From contig NZ_RXLQ01000006.1 in NCBI RefSeq assembly GCF_003953935.1, positions 62,001-126,000 on the forward strand: 64,000 nt of DNA. Reading direction: 5' to 3'. Positions 21,033 to 32,137 of the stretch are shown here, piece by piece. This DNA comes from Massilia atriviolacea. GTDB lineage: Bacteria > Pseudomonadota > Gammaproteobacteria > Burkholderiales > Burkholderiaceae_D. The position numbers and the translations under genes were made by a program. How positions within the stretch are numbered: the first letter of the stretch is position 1; every line of letters starts with the position of its first letter. The notes beneath the pieces are model-generated. The model ran no database searches, was not told the DNA's origin, and was given only the letters and a program-made list of their open reading frames with translations.

Positions 21033-22553
21033 TCAATTCCCGCAACCGAGCAGGTTGATGCGCTCGTAGGCGGCTTTTGCCTGCACCAGGCCGTAGCCGT
21101 ACTTGTGATCGCGGCCCGCCGCACCCAGGTCCAGCGCGCTCTTGCCGAGCGAGCTGCGGATCTGGGCGCCGCCGCAGGCCGGGAAGTAGCTCCACACCAG
21201 CGCCGCCACCGCCGACACATGCGGCGTCGCCATCGAGGTGCCGTTGAAGTAGGCGTAGCTGGCCGGCCTGAGCGCCACCGTGGCGTGCTGGCCCAGCTGG
21301 GTTTTGAGCTGCGCGCCCTCGGTGTCCGATGCCGATACGGAGGCAATCAGGGTCGCCGTGCCGACCGTGCCGCTGAACCCTCCGGCGACGTTGTTGTACA
21401 CCACCGCGCCCACGCCGCCGCTGTTCTGGCAGTTGGCGACCTTGGTGGCGAAATCGATGGTGCCGCGCGCGATCAGGCATACCTTGCCCGAGACGGCGGC
21501 ATCGCGCTTGTCGCCCAGGCCGAAGTCGGCCAGCGGCGCGCTGGCGCTCTTCACCGGCGAGCCTTCCATCGCCCCTGGCGCATACACGGTCGCGCCCACC
21601 GTCAGCGCCGGCGCGGCGCCGCTGTTCATCGGCACGGTGGAAAGCACGCCGACGCCGGGAGCGGCGATTTCGACCTTGCTGTTGTACTGCGAGAAGCTGG
21701 CCCAGGCCTTGTTCTCGTCGAGCGCGCCGACCATCATCACGCTGGCATAGCCGGCCGGGTAGGACACTGCCGTGTTGCCGTCGTTGCCGGCGGCGGCGAT
21801 GCTCAGGACGCCTTTGGCGGCCAGCGCATCGAAGGCGCGCTGCTCGGTCCTGCTGGCGCGCGCGCCGCCGAGCGACATGCTGATCACGTTCGCGCCGGCG
21901 CTGCCGCACTTGTTGGCGGCGCTGGCCAGGGTCGAGGAATAGGCCCAGCCATCCGCGCCGAACACCTTCACGATGTGCAGTTTCACCTGCCGGTTGGGCG
22001 CAACGCCGACCACGCCGGTGCCGCTGTTGTTGACGGCGGCGATAGTGCCCGCCACGTGCGTGCCGTGGTGGTTCTCGTCCGTGTACCAGTTGCCGGTGCC
22101 GGCATCGTAGTCGCCGCTGGCGCTGTTGGCGGCCAGGTCTTCGTGCGCGCGCTCGTAGCCGGAATCGATGATGCACACCTTGCGGTTGGCGGCGTTCGCA
22201 TCCGGCAGCAGGTCGGCCTGCACCAGCGCGATCCCGTACGGCACCAGCTGGCCGGCGGCGTAGGGCGTGCCGGTCGACGCCGAGGCCAGGGCCAAGGCTC
22301 GGCGCAGCACGTCTTCCTCGATGTACGCCACGTCCGGATTGCGCAGCAGGCCGTTCAGGGCCTGGGGCGGCAGCTCGGCCGCCAGCGCATCCATGCCGTC
22401 GATCTCGTGCTTGACGGCGCCATGCGCGTTGGCGACCGCCGCCTTCACGCTGGCCGCCGTGCCGGGTTTGAAGGCGACGATCACGCGGCTGGTGCCGGCG
22501 GCGGCCTGCGCCGCAATGCCGATGCCGATGGCGATGATGGACAGTTTCATCAT
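21033..22553 (-). CDS. secreted S8 family serine peptidase with PA domain
   Basis: A subtilase of 506 residues: signal peptide (to about residue 20), I9-type inhibitor propeptide (RVIVAFKPG to DVAYIEED), then the catalytic domain. Catalytic residues are visible as Asp in CIIDSGYERAHEDL, His in HHGTHVAGT and Ser in NGTSMATPHVSA. A protease-associated (PA) insert (SGKVCLIARGTIDFATKV to GAVVYNNV) sits between the His and Ser blocks. The length and layout fit extracellular broad-specificity proteases. The start is the ATG pair at 22550-22553. Confidence 0.92.
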   Translation of the reverse strand: MMKLSIIAIGIGIAAQAAAGTSRVIVAFKPGTAASVKAAVANAHGAVKHEIDGMDALAAELPPQALNGLLRNPDVAYIEEDVLRRALALASASTGTPYAAGQLVPYGIALVQADLLPDANAANRKVCIIDSGYERAHEDLAANSASGDYDAGTGNWYTDENHHGTHVAGTIAAVNNSGTGVVGVAPNRQVKLHIVKVFGADGWAYSSTLASAANKCGSAGANVISMSLGGARASRTEQRAFDALAAKGVLSIAAAGNDGNTAVSYPAGYASVMMVGALDENKAWASFSQYNSKVEIAAPGVGVLSTVPMNSGAAPALTVGATVYAPGAMEGSPVKSASAPLADFGLGDKRDAAVSGKVCLIARGTIDFATKVANCQNSGGVGAVVYNNVAGGFSGTVGTATLIASVSASDTEGAQLKTQLGQHATVALRPASYAYFNGTSMATPHVSAVAALVWSYFPACGGAQIRSSLGKSALDLGAAGRDHKYGYGLVQAKAAYERINLLGCGN

Positions 22554-22680
22554 GGGGATTCTCCTGGAGGCGGGTTGGCGGGCGGACGGCCCGGGTGGTC
22601 CAGTGTCCCATTCGCACACCGGAAGGTATTGTCATGGATCATCGTGGCGAAAAAGCCATGGCGGCGCGCCGATCAGGCGG

Positions 22681-22686
22681 TATAAT
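22681..22686 (+). promoter_or_regulatory. -10 promoter element of the thiamine operon
   Basis: A perfect TATAAT lies about 25 bases before the conserved part of the TPP riboswitch, at the right place to start the thiC leader transcript. No good -35 box is seen at the usual spacing. Confidence 0.55.
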
Positions 22687-22708
22687 TGCGCTCGCTGCCG
22701 CAAGGCGG

Positions 22709-22802
22709 CACACGCTAGGGGTCCTGCAAATCGCACAGCGAGGCGCGGGTGAGAAACACCCTCTGAACCTGATCTGGATAATGCCAGCGAAGGGAAGCCA
22801 GT
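22709..22802 (+). promoter_or_regulatory. TPP riboswitch (thi box)
   Basis: The stretch contains the conserved aptamer landmarks: GGGGTCCTGC at 22718, the CGGGTGAGA pyrimidine-sensor segment at 22745-22753, and CTGAACCTGATCTGG followed by AATGCCAGCGAAGGGAAG up to 22797. It precedes thiC by about 80 bases. In proteobacteria this aptamer represses thiC by masking the ribosome binding site or terminating transcription when thiamine pyrophosphate is bound. Confidence 0.97.
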
Positions 22803-22804
22803 GA

Positions 22805-25044
<2,240 letters not shown>

Positions 25045-25060
25045 CATGAAGGAACCATCC

Positions 25061-25858
25061 ATGAACATGAACGACAACAATCACGGCCTGCTGACCATCG
25101 CGGGCAAGACCTACAATTCGCGCCTGCTGGTCGGCAGCGGCAAGTACCGCGACCTGGCGCAGACGCGCGAGGCGACCGATGCCGCGCAGGCGGAAATCAT
25201 CACCGTGGCGATCCGCCGCGTGAACATCGGCCAGGACCGCAACGCGCCCAACCTGCTGGACGTGCTGCCGCCCGACCGGTACACCATCCTGCCCAACACG
25301 GCCGGCTGCTACAACGCCAGGGATGCGGTGTACACCCTGCAAATGGCGCGCGAACTGCTGGACGGGCGCAAGCTGGTCAAGCTCGAAGTGCTGGGCGACG
25401 AAAAGACCCTGTTCCCGCACATGCCCGAAACGCTGATCGCGGCCGAAGCGCTGGTCAAGGACGGCTTCGACGTCATGGTCTACTGCAGCGACGACCCGAT
25501 CCAGGCGCGCCTGCTGGAAGACATCGGCTGCGTGGCGGTGATGCCGCTGGCCTCCCTGATCGGCTCCGGCATGGGCATCCTCAATCCCTGGAACCTGTCC
25601 CTGATCGTCGAGCAGGCCAGGGTGCCGGTGCTGGTCGACGCCGGCGTCGGCACCGCCTCGGATGCGGCGATCGCGATGGAACTCGGTTGCGACGGCGTGT
25701 TGATGAACAGCGCCATCGCCGGCGCGCGCGACCCGGTGCGCATGGCCGGCGCCATGCGCCTGGCGGTGCAGGCCGGGCGCGAAGCCTACCTGGCGGGGCG
25801 CATGCCCAAGCGCTTCGCCGCCGTGCCGTCCTCCCCCGTGACGGGCAAAGTCGCGTGA
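25061..25858 (+). CDS. thiG: thiazole synthase ThiG
   Basis: A 265-residue TIM-barrel protein that assembles the thiazole phosphate from DXP, dehydroglycine and ThiS-thiocarboxylate. Visible signatures are [13 protein letters not shown], the catalytic-lysine strand [14 protein letters not shown], and the phosphate-binding [11 protein letters not shown]. An AAGGA ribosome binding site supports the start at 25061; ATGs at 25046 and 25067 are alternatives. It uses DXP, the product of the dxs gene present at 55206. Confidence 0.95.
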   Translation: MNMNDNNHGLLTIAGKTYNSRLLVGSGKYRDLAQTREATDAAQAEIITVAIRRVNIGQDRNAPNLLDVLPPDRYTILPNTAGCYNARDAVYTLQMARELLDGRKLVKLEVLGDEKTLFPHMPETLIAAEALVKDGFDVMVYCSDDPIQARLLEDIGCVAVMPLASLIGSGMGILNPWNLSLIVEQARVPVLVDAGVGTASDAAIAMELGCDGVLMNSAIAGARDPVRMAGAMRLAVQAGREAYLAGRMPKRFAAVPSSPVTGKVA

Positions 25859-26616
25859 CAGGGACAAGTGCGCCGATCCAGCCGACGGTGCTGGTGTTCG
25901 CCGGCCTCGATCCCTCGGGCGGGGCCGGCATCGCGGCCGACCTGACCGCGATCGCGGCCCAGGGCGTGCATGCGCTGCCGGTCGTCACCGCGCTGACGGT
26001 GCAGGACCAGAACCGCGTGTACGAGGTGGTTCCGGTCGATTGCGCCCTGCTGGCGCGCCAGGCGCAGGCGCTGATCGACAGCGTCAAGATCGGCGCCGTC
26101 AAACTCGGCATCCCCGGCAACCGCGCCAATGCCGAGGCGATTGCCGCGCTGATCGTGCAACTGCGCCGGCGTTATCCGCAACTGCCGGTGGTGCTCGACC
26201 CTGTGCTGGCCAGCGGCCATGGCGATGCGCTGGCGCGCGGCGACGCGCTGGCGGCCCTCCAACCCCTGCTGGCCGCAGCCACGCTGGTGCTGCCGAACCT
26301 GCGCGAAGCGCAAGCCCTCGGCCAGCTAGCCTGCCCGCACGTGCTGGTCACCGGCGGCCATGGCGAGGGCCCGGAGGTGGTCAACCGCTGGCGCAGCCCC
26401 GGGCACGGGCAGGAGTGGCGCTGGCCGCGCCTGGCCGGCCAATTCCATGGCAGCGGCTGCACCCTGGCGGCGGCGATTGCGGCCCGCCTGGCGCTGGGCG
26501 AATCGATGGCCGACGCCCTCGAACGCGGCCAGTCCTTTACCCATCAAACCCTGGCGCAATCGTTCGCGATCGGCGCCGGGCAACGCATTCCACAGCGCTT
26601 CCCTTCCTTACTATGA
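25855..26616 (+). CDS. thiD: hydroxymethylpyrimidine (phosphomethylpyrimidine) kinase
   Basis: A 253-residue ribokinase-fold kinase that phosphorylates HMP-phosphate. Motifs: [41 protein letters not shown] and the anion-hole/catalytic region [14 protein letters not shown]. The start is a GTG overlapping the thiG stop by four bases. Position in the operon supports ThiD over other ribokinase-family members. Confidence 0.92.
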   Translation: MTGTSAPIQPTVLVFAGLDPSGGAGIAADLTAIAAQGVHALPVVTALTVQDQNRVYEVVPVDCALLARQAQALIDSVKIGAVKLGIPGNRANAEAIAALIVQLRRRYPQLPVVLDPVLASGHGDALARGDALAALQPLLAAATLVLPNLREAQALGQLACPHVLVTGGHGEGPEVVNRWRSPGHGQEWRWPRLAGQFHGSGCTLAAAIAARLALGESMADALERGQSFTHQTLAQSFAIGAGQRIPQRFPSLL

Positions 26617-27296
26617 CATCGACAGCCACACTCCCCATGCGCGGACTTTACCTGGTCACCCCCAACTGGGACGATACCGATCGCCTGCTCCATTGCACCC
26701 GCGCCGCCCTCGACGGCGGGGTGGCGCTGGTCCAGTACCGCCACAAGGACGCCAGCCCGGAACTGCGCCGCCAGCAGGGCGCGGCCTTGCTGGCCTTGTG
26801 CCGCCGCTACGGGCGTCCGCTGGTGATCAACGATCATCTGGACCTGTGCCTGACGCTGGGCGCCGACGGCGTGCACGTGGGCGGCACGGACGCTTGCGTG
26901 GCGCAGGTGCGGGCCGCCCTCGGACCGGACAAGATCGTCGGCGCGTCCTGCTACGGCGACCTGGCGCTGGCGCGCGCGGCCGAACGCGATGGCGCCACCT
27001 ATGCGGCCTTCGGCGGCTTTTATCCCTCGCCGGTCAAGCGCTACAGCTTCACCACCGCGCCCGACATCCTGCTCGAAGCGCGCAGCCAGGTGCGGCTGCC
27101 GCTGGTGGTCATCGGCGGCATGACGCCCGACAACGCCGTGCCGCTGGTCGAGCGCGGCGCCGACATGGTGGCCGCGATTACGTCGGTCTATGCCAGCCCC
27201 GATCCGGCCGCCAGCGCGCGCCAGTTCGATGCCTTGTTCGGCGCGCATCGGAAATCGTACACGAACGCGTGCGCGAACGTGAACGGGGCCGTATAA
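26613..27296 (+). CDS. thiE: thiamine phosphate synthase
   Basis: A 227-residue TIM-barrel enzyme that joins HMP-pyrophosphate to thiazole phosphate. Signatures: LVQYRHKDAS, PLVINDHLDLCLTLGADGVHVGG, GASCYGD, YAAFGGFYPSPVK and PLVVIGGMTPDN. It overlaps thiD by four bases (ATGA) and ends the operon. The final residues lie over the promoter of the next gene. Confidence 0.94.
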   Translation: MTSTATLPMRGLYLVTPNWDDTDRLLHCTRAALDGGVALVQYRHKDASPELRRQQGAALLALCRRYGRPLVINDHLDLCLTLGADGVHVGGTDACVAQVRAALGPDKIVGASCYGDLALARAAERDGATYAAFGGFYPSPVKRYSFTTAPDILLEARSQVRLPLVVIGGMTPDNAVPLVERGADMVAAITSVYASPDPAASARQFDALFGAHRKSYTNACANVNGAV

Positions 27297-27297
27297 T
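27292..27297 (+). promoter_or_regulatory. -10 element for the ANTAR regulator gene, overlapping the thiE stop
   Basis: A perfect TATAAT spans the thiE stop codon and lies about 35 bases before the GTG start of the response regulator gene. This suggests the regulator is transcribed separately from the thi operon. The -35 region is not recognisable. Confidence 0.45.
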
Positions 27298-27332
27298 CTT
27301 TTTACACTCGTTCACAGCGTAAAAGGACTTCC

Positions 27333-27968
27333 GTGCCAAATTCCGCCCCAGTCGCGAAACGCCGCATCCTCATCGTCGACGACGATCCGCTGCTCCTGCA
27401 GTTTCTCAATGAAGTCATCGGCCATGCCGGTTACGACACAGTGACCGCCTCGTCCGGCGAAGAAGCGCTGCAGCAGATCGCCGAGGGCGAACCGGACCTG
27501 GCCCTGCTCGACATCACCATGCCCGGCATGAGCGGGCTGGAACTGGCGCACCATCTGAAGACCCACACCACGGTGCCGTTCATGTTCCTGTCGGCAATTG
27601 GCGACAGCGAATCGAGCAAGCAGGCCGCCGCCTACGGCGCGCTCGGCTACCTGGTCAAGCCGGTCGACGCCGAGCGCCTGATGCCGGCCTTCGAAGCGGG
27701 CCTGGCGCGCGCCGACGACATCCGCCAGCTGCGCCGCACCGAACTGAACCTCAACGCGGCGCTGGCCGCCGGGCGCGAGACCAGCCTGGCCGTTGGCTTG
27801 CTGATGGGCAAATTCCAGACCGACCGCAACACCGCCTTCGAAGTGCTGCGCGACCATGCGCGGTCCAGCCGGCGCAAGATCAACGAAGTGGCTGATCAGC
27901 TGCTTGCTGCGGAAGAAACCTTGAACAGTTTGCATGCCGGTTTCGCACATCGTCTCAAAGCCAAGTGA
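27333..27968 (+). CDS. response regulator with receiver and ANTAR RNA-binding domains
   Basis: A 211-residue protein. The receiver domain (about 10-125) has the acidic pair in ILIVDDDPLL, the phosphoacceptor Asp in LALLDITMPG and Lys in YLVKPVD. The C-terminal ANTAR domain (about 138-200) shows SLAVGLLMGKF, AFEVLRDHARSSRRKINEVADQLL. ANTAR proteins bind paired hairpins in nascent RNA to prevent termination, often for nitrogen-utilisation genes. No kinase lies next to it. Start GTG at 27333 with AAAAGGA upstream. Confidence 0.9.
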   Translation: MPNSAPVAKRRILIVDDDPLLLQFLNEVIGHAGYDTVTASSGEEALQQIAEGEPDLALLDITMPGMSGLELAHHLKTHTTVPFMFLSAIGDSESSKQAAAYGALGYLVKPVDAERLMPAFEAGLARADDIRQLRRTELNLNAALAAGRETSLAVGLLMGKFQTDRNTAFEVLRDHARSSRRKINEVADQLLAAEETLNSLHAGFAHRLKAK

Positions 27969-28046
27969 TTGCGCATGAAGGCGTTGCGCTTTGCGCACGC
28001 TTTCAGATAAAAATTTCTCGTGCACTATTCCCGTACGGAAAAACTT

Positions 28047-28055
28047 TGCTACACT
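28047..28055 (+). promoter_or_regulatory. extended -10 promoter in the spacer before the second receiver gene
   Basis: TGCTACACT fits the extended -10 pattern TGn-TAnnnT. It lies in the roughly 300-base spacer between the ANTAR regulator and the receiver-domain gene at 28268, implying a leader of about 200 bases. Confidence 0.4.
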
Positions 28056-28267
28056 AAACATCGTGAATGGCATTCGTTCACACCGTTTCTTGCGTGATGG
28101 AGCCCTGACCCGCTCGCGTCCGCCCATTTCAGCGCCGCCTTCCCCCTGCGGCCGATAGCATGTTTCGGCCCAGCTCCGCCGATTGTTCCCCCGCCGTTGC
28201 CGCACTGCCGCACTTGCGTGCCGCGCTGTCGGGATATCGATCGAACCGGTTCAGAAAGGAAGTCGTC

Positions 28268-28858
28268 ATGAAAGCGACCGCACATTACAAGCTCTGTGTT
28301 TCCGCCGCTCCCGCCCAGATTGTCGCCAAAGAGCGCCGTACCCTGTTTTCCCACACGCCGAGGCGCTGGCCGGTCGGCGCGGCCTTCAGCGGTGGCGCCG
28401 CCGACGCCCCGCGCCTGACCGCGCCCATGATGGACGCGGCGCTGGTGCTGGCGACCCGCGCGCAGGCCGCCGAGGCGGGCCAGGGCGCCGGCGGCGCCCG
28501 CCCCACGCCGCGCGTGCTGCACATCGACAGCGACGAAAAGACCGCCCAGGTGCTCTCCACCCTCCTGATGCCCGAAGCGAACGTGACCCACGTGGCCACC
28601 ATCGCCGAAGCGCGCCGCGTGCTCGCCAGCGAACTGTTTTCGCTGGTGGTGCTCGACCCCGGCCTGTCCGACGGCGACGGCCGCGCGCTCATGCCCGAGC
28701 TCCTGACCACGCCCCTGCTGGTGTATTCGGCGCGCATGCCCGACGCGCGCGACCCGGTGCGCGCCTTCCTGCCCAAGCCATGGACCTCGCCGCGCCAGCT
28801 GTGGAGCACCATTTCGTCCATGCTCGGCATCGCCCAGTGCATGACGGCGGGGGACTAG
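28268..28858 (+). CDS. receiver-domain protein with unusual N-terminal extension
   Basis: A 196-residue protein. The first 75 residues or so are not recognisable; the rest is a receiver domain with the acidic residue in VLHIDSDEKT, a phosphoacceptor Asp in LVVLDPGLSDGDG and a Lys in FLPKPW. No output domain follows. The start at 28268 has AGAAAGGA just upstream. It is followed two bases later by another single-domain receiver, so the two are probably co-translated and may work together. Confidence 0.7.
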   Translation: MKATAHYKLCVSAAPAQIVAKERRTLFSHTPRRWPVGAAFSGGAADAPRLTAPMMDAALVLATRAQAAEAGQGAGGARPTPRVLHIDSDEKTAQVLSTLLMPEANVTHVATIAEARRVLASELFSLVVLDPGLSDGDGRALMPELLTTPLLVYSARMPDARDPVRAFLPKPWTSPRQLWSTISSMLGIAQCMTAGD

Positions 28859-28860
28859 CC

Positions 28861-29271
28861 GTGGACGCCAACCTCAACCACGGCCTGAAGTCGATCCTGT
28901 ACGTCGAGGACGACCTGCATGTGCGCACCACGGCCAAGCTGGTGCTGGAAGTGATCGGCAAGTTCGAGGTGCGCGACTGCGGTTCGGGGCGCGAAGCGCT
29001 GCTGGCCGCGATGCATTTCAAGCCCGACCTGATTTTGCTGGACGTGATGATGCCCGAACTGGACGGCCTCGCGACCCTCTCCATGCTGCGCCGCATGCCG
29101 CACCTGGCCGACACGCCGGCCCTGTTCGTGACCGGCCTGACGGCGCAGGCGGACATCGCGCGCTATGCCGAAGCGGGCGCCATCGGCGTCATTCCCAAGC
29201 CCCTGATGCCGCTGCGCCTGACCGGGCAGCTGCATACCCTGTGGGAGCAGCGCGCGCCTGCCGTCGCCTGA
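28861..29271 (+). CDS. single-domain response regulator (CheY-like)
   Basis: A 136-residue protein consisting only of a receiver domain: acidic pair in ILYVEDDLHVRT, phosphoacceptor Asp in LILLDVMMPELDG, Thr in LFVTGLT and Lys in VIPKPLMP. It starts with GTG two bases after the preceding receiver gene. Without an output domain it probably acts through protein contacts or a phosphorelay. No histidine kinase is nearby. Confidence 0.85.
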   Translation: MDANLNHGLKSILYVEDDLHVRTTAKLVLEVIGKFEVRDCGSGREALLAAMHFKPDLILLDVMMPELDGLATLSMLRRMPHLADTPALFVTGLTAQADIARYAEAGAIGVIPKPLMPLRLTGQLHTLWEQRAPAVA

Positions 29272-29299
29272 CGCGGAATAGGCAAGCTTGTTCCCGGCT

Positions 29300-29308
29300 T
29301 GATATGAT
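29300..29308 (+). promoter_or_regulatory. extended -10 promoter of the formaldehyde dehydrogenase gene
   Basis: TGATATGAT matches an extended -10 element (TGn-TATGAT) and lies about 54 bases before the ATG at 29362. Confidence 0.45.
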
Positions 29309-29361
29309 GGCGGCACTGCGCCCTTGCGGCGCAATCCGATCATCTGAGGGACAGGAGCAAC

Positions 29362-30468
<1,107 letters not shown>

Positions 30469-30497
30469 GCCGAACCGGCCGCGCCGCTGGCCGTCGA

Positions 30498-31007
30498 TCA
30501 GCCATTGAATCTGGCGGCCAGGCGCGGTAGCCTGGCGTCGACGGCGTCTTCGTCCCAGCTCTCGCCGTGCGGGCCATCCTGGAACGCAAACAGATGGCGC
30601 GGGAATGCGTCGCCCGGGCGGCCGGTTTTTTCTTCCCATACCTGGCTGGGCAGGTACAGGATGCCCTCGACCTGGCATTCGCCGTCGGCTTCGCCGACCA
30701 CATCGGCCAGGCTGTCGGCATCGCGCAGCGCCGCTTCGAACACCTGTTCGCCTTTGCCGATCAGCCAAGCCGTGAAATCCATGAAGCCATCATCCGAGCA
30801 ACCGCCGCCGATGATATAGGCCGCCGCCCACAGATCCCAATGGTAGGCGCGATTGACCTGCTCGACCATCAGGCGGTCGAACGCCACGATCTGGTCCGGG
30901 TCGAGTTCCGCCAGCATGGCGCCGAGCGTGTCGATCTGTGCGTCAGGATCGTTGTCGGCAGCCAGGCGCGATGCGTCGATCAGTTTCCAGAATTCCTTCT
31001 TTTCCAT
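30498..31007 (-). CDS. DUF4240 family protein
   Basis: A 169-residue acidic, soluble protein resembling DUF4240: EFWKLIDASRLAADNDPDAQIDTL near the N-terminus, IVAFDRLMVEQVNRAYHWDLWAAAYIIGGGCSDDGFMDFTAWLIGKG in pieces across the centre. The family has no known function and often occurs as a lone gene. An in-frame TTG four codons upstream is possible, but GGGAG sits just before the ATG at 31007. It is convergent with frmA. Confidence 0.7.
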   Translation of the reverse strand: MEKKEFWKLIDASRLAADNDPDAQIDTLGAMLAELDPDQIVAFDRLMVEQVNRAYHWDLWAAAYIIGGGCSDDGFMDFTAWLIGKGEQVFEAALRDADSLADVVGEADGECQVEGILYLPSQVWEEKTGRPGDAFPRHLFAFQDGPHGESWDEDAVDARLPRLAARFNG

Positions 31008-31233
31008 GTTGTCTCCCAAGTGAAATGTATGCCACTCGGCATTCTATCGGACCTGCCAGCGTCCTTGGAAAGGAGTCGGAATTGGGCCCGCTCGGGCGCA
31101 ATGCCCGGTTTGGGCGCGATCAACAGCCGCGCTTGTACGCAGACCTATATTGAACTTCCCGGGGTGTCGTTAGTCCGTATCCAAACAGCAAGAGCACCCC
31201 CTGTTGCAGTGCGTCGTTTTGTGGAGGTTTCAA

Positions 31234-31677
31234 ATGGATCCCAAAGTATTCCAGAGCCTGGTCGAGAAGGCCCAAGCCGATCCCGCCTTTTTCCATCAGT
31301 TGATTTTTACCCCGGAAACCGTCATCGCCCAGGTGAGCGACCTTGACCGCCAGGCCAAGGGTTCGCTGGTGGGCCTGGACCCGGCAGCCCTGATCGCCAC
31401 TGCCGTGGGCATCTTGCAGCGCTGCGGCAATACCTGTTCCAGCAGCTGCGACAACACCTGCGGCGGCAGCTGCGGCTACACCACCAACCTGACCGCCGAA
31501 GTGGCGGTGTCCACGCCCGCCGTCACCTATTTCTCGCGCCTGAACAGCGCCTTGCAACGCTGCGGCAACACCTGCTCGAGCAGCTGCGACAACACCTGCG
31601 GCGAAAGCTGCGGCTACACCACCAACTTCACCGACATGGGCCCCGTGATCGCCAATCCGGCCGCCTGGAACCGCTAA
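31234..31677 (+). CDS. RiPP precursor peptide A with duplicated Cys-rich core
   Basis: A 147-residue putative lanthipeptide precursor. Residues 1-60 form a leader (FQSLVEKAQADPAFFHQLI, LDRQAKGSLVGLDP) that looks like Nif11/nitrile-hydratase-type leaders. Two core blocks follow, each of 25 residues: residues 61-85 and 107-131, differing at a single residue (Gly versus Glu). In each block Cys falls at exactly every fourth residue (64, 68, 72, 76, 80 and 110, 114, 118, 122, 126), and every Cys but the first is preceded by Ser or Thr. GTGGAGG just upstream supports the ATG at 31234. Precursor B and the modifying enzyme lie immediately downstream. A metal-binding role is the alternative reading. 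Confidence 0.8.
   Translation: MDPKVFQSLVEKAQADPAFFHQLIFTPETVIAQVSDLDRQAKGSLVGLDPAALIATAVGILQRCGNTCSSSCDNTCGGSCGYTTNLTAEVAVSTPAVTYFSRLNSALQRCGNTCSSSCDNTCGESCGYTTNFTDMGPVIANPAAWNR
31414..31488 (+). repeat. core block 1 of precursor A
   Basis: A 75-base unit encoding LQRC followed by four xx[S/T]C modules and GYTTN. It is repeated at 31552-31626 with mostly synonymous differences, which suggests selection on the peptide rather than a very recent DNA copy. Confidence 0.9.
31552..31626 (+). repeat. core block 2 of precursor A
   Basis: The second 75-base unit, 138 bases after the first (centre to centre), in the same reading frame. It encodes the same peptide with one Gly-to-Glu change. The 21-residue segment between blocks (LTAEVAVSTPAVTYFSRLNSA) lacks Cys and could be a spacer or internal cleavage region. 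Confidence 0.9.
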
Positions 31678-31750
31678 GCGGCGCTGCGACGCGCCAGGCA
31701 GCGGCGGCGCGTCGTTTTCGGCCTTGCCGCTGTCGACAAAGGAGTCCGCC

Positions 31751-32137
31751 ATGGACCGAACGACTTTCGCCCGCCTGGTCGCCGACCTGCGCGGCAATGC
31801 GCAACTGTTTCACACCTTCCTGGCCGATCCGGCCGCCGCGCTGGCCACGCTGGCCTACCTCGACGAGGCGACGCGGCGCACCATGCGCGCCATCGATCCG
31901 CAGACCTTCCTCGCCGACGCCGCCGCGCTGTTGGGGCGCGAGCGCGCGCTGCGGGCCTGCGGCCCCGAATACACCTGTTCCTGCACCTCCTACACCTGCG
32001 CCGGCGTCACCTGCGGCGGCTCGACCTGCGACGTCACCTGCACCGAGTTCAGTTGCGGTAATACCTGCGGCGACAGCTGCGGCTTCACCACCAATATCGG
32101 ATCGCGCTTCTTCACCTGGAAACGAGCCACCCCATGA
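31751..32137 (+). CDS. RiPP precursor peptide B, Cys/Thr-rich core
   Basis: A 128-residue putative precursor. The leader (residues 1-66) shares its pattern with precursor A (FxxLV, FHxxxxxP, LDxxxxxxxxxxDP). The core has ten Cys at residues 70, 76, 78, 83, 88, 93, 97, 102, 106 and 110, all but the first preceded by Ser or Thr, and ends CGFTTN like the A blocks (CGYTTN). AGGAG lies seven bases before the ATG at 31751; a TTG nine codons upstream is rejected. The stop overlaps the synthetase start by four bases, so the two are translationally coupled. Confidence 0.82.
   Translation: MDRTTFARLVADLRGNAQLFHTFLADPAAALATLAYLDEATRRTMRAIDPQTFLADAAALLGRERALRACGPEYTCSCTSYTCAGVTCGGSTCDVTCTEFSCGNTCGDSCGFTTNIGSRFFTWKRATP

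Noticed and set aside
31234-32137. Precursor A and B as metallothionein-like or antifreeze-like Cys proteins
   Set aside because: Regular Cys spacing alone would allow it, but the leader-like N-termini and direct coupling to a lanthionine synthetase favour RiPP precursors. Not fully excluded.
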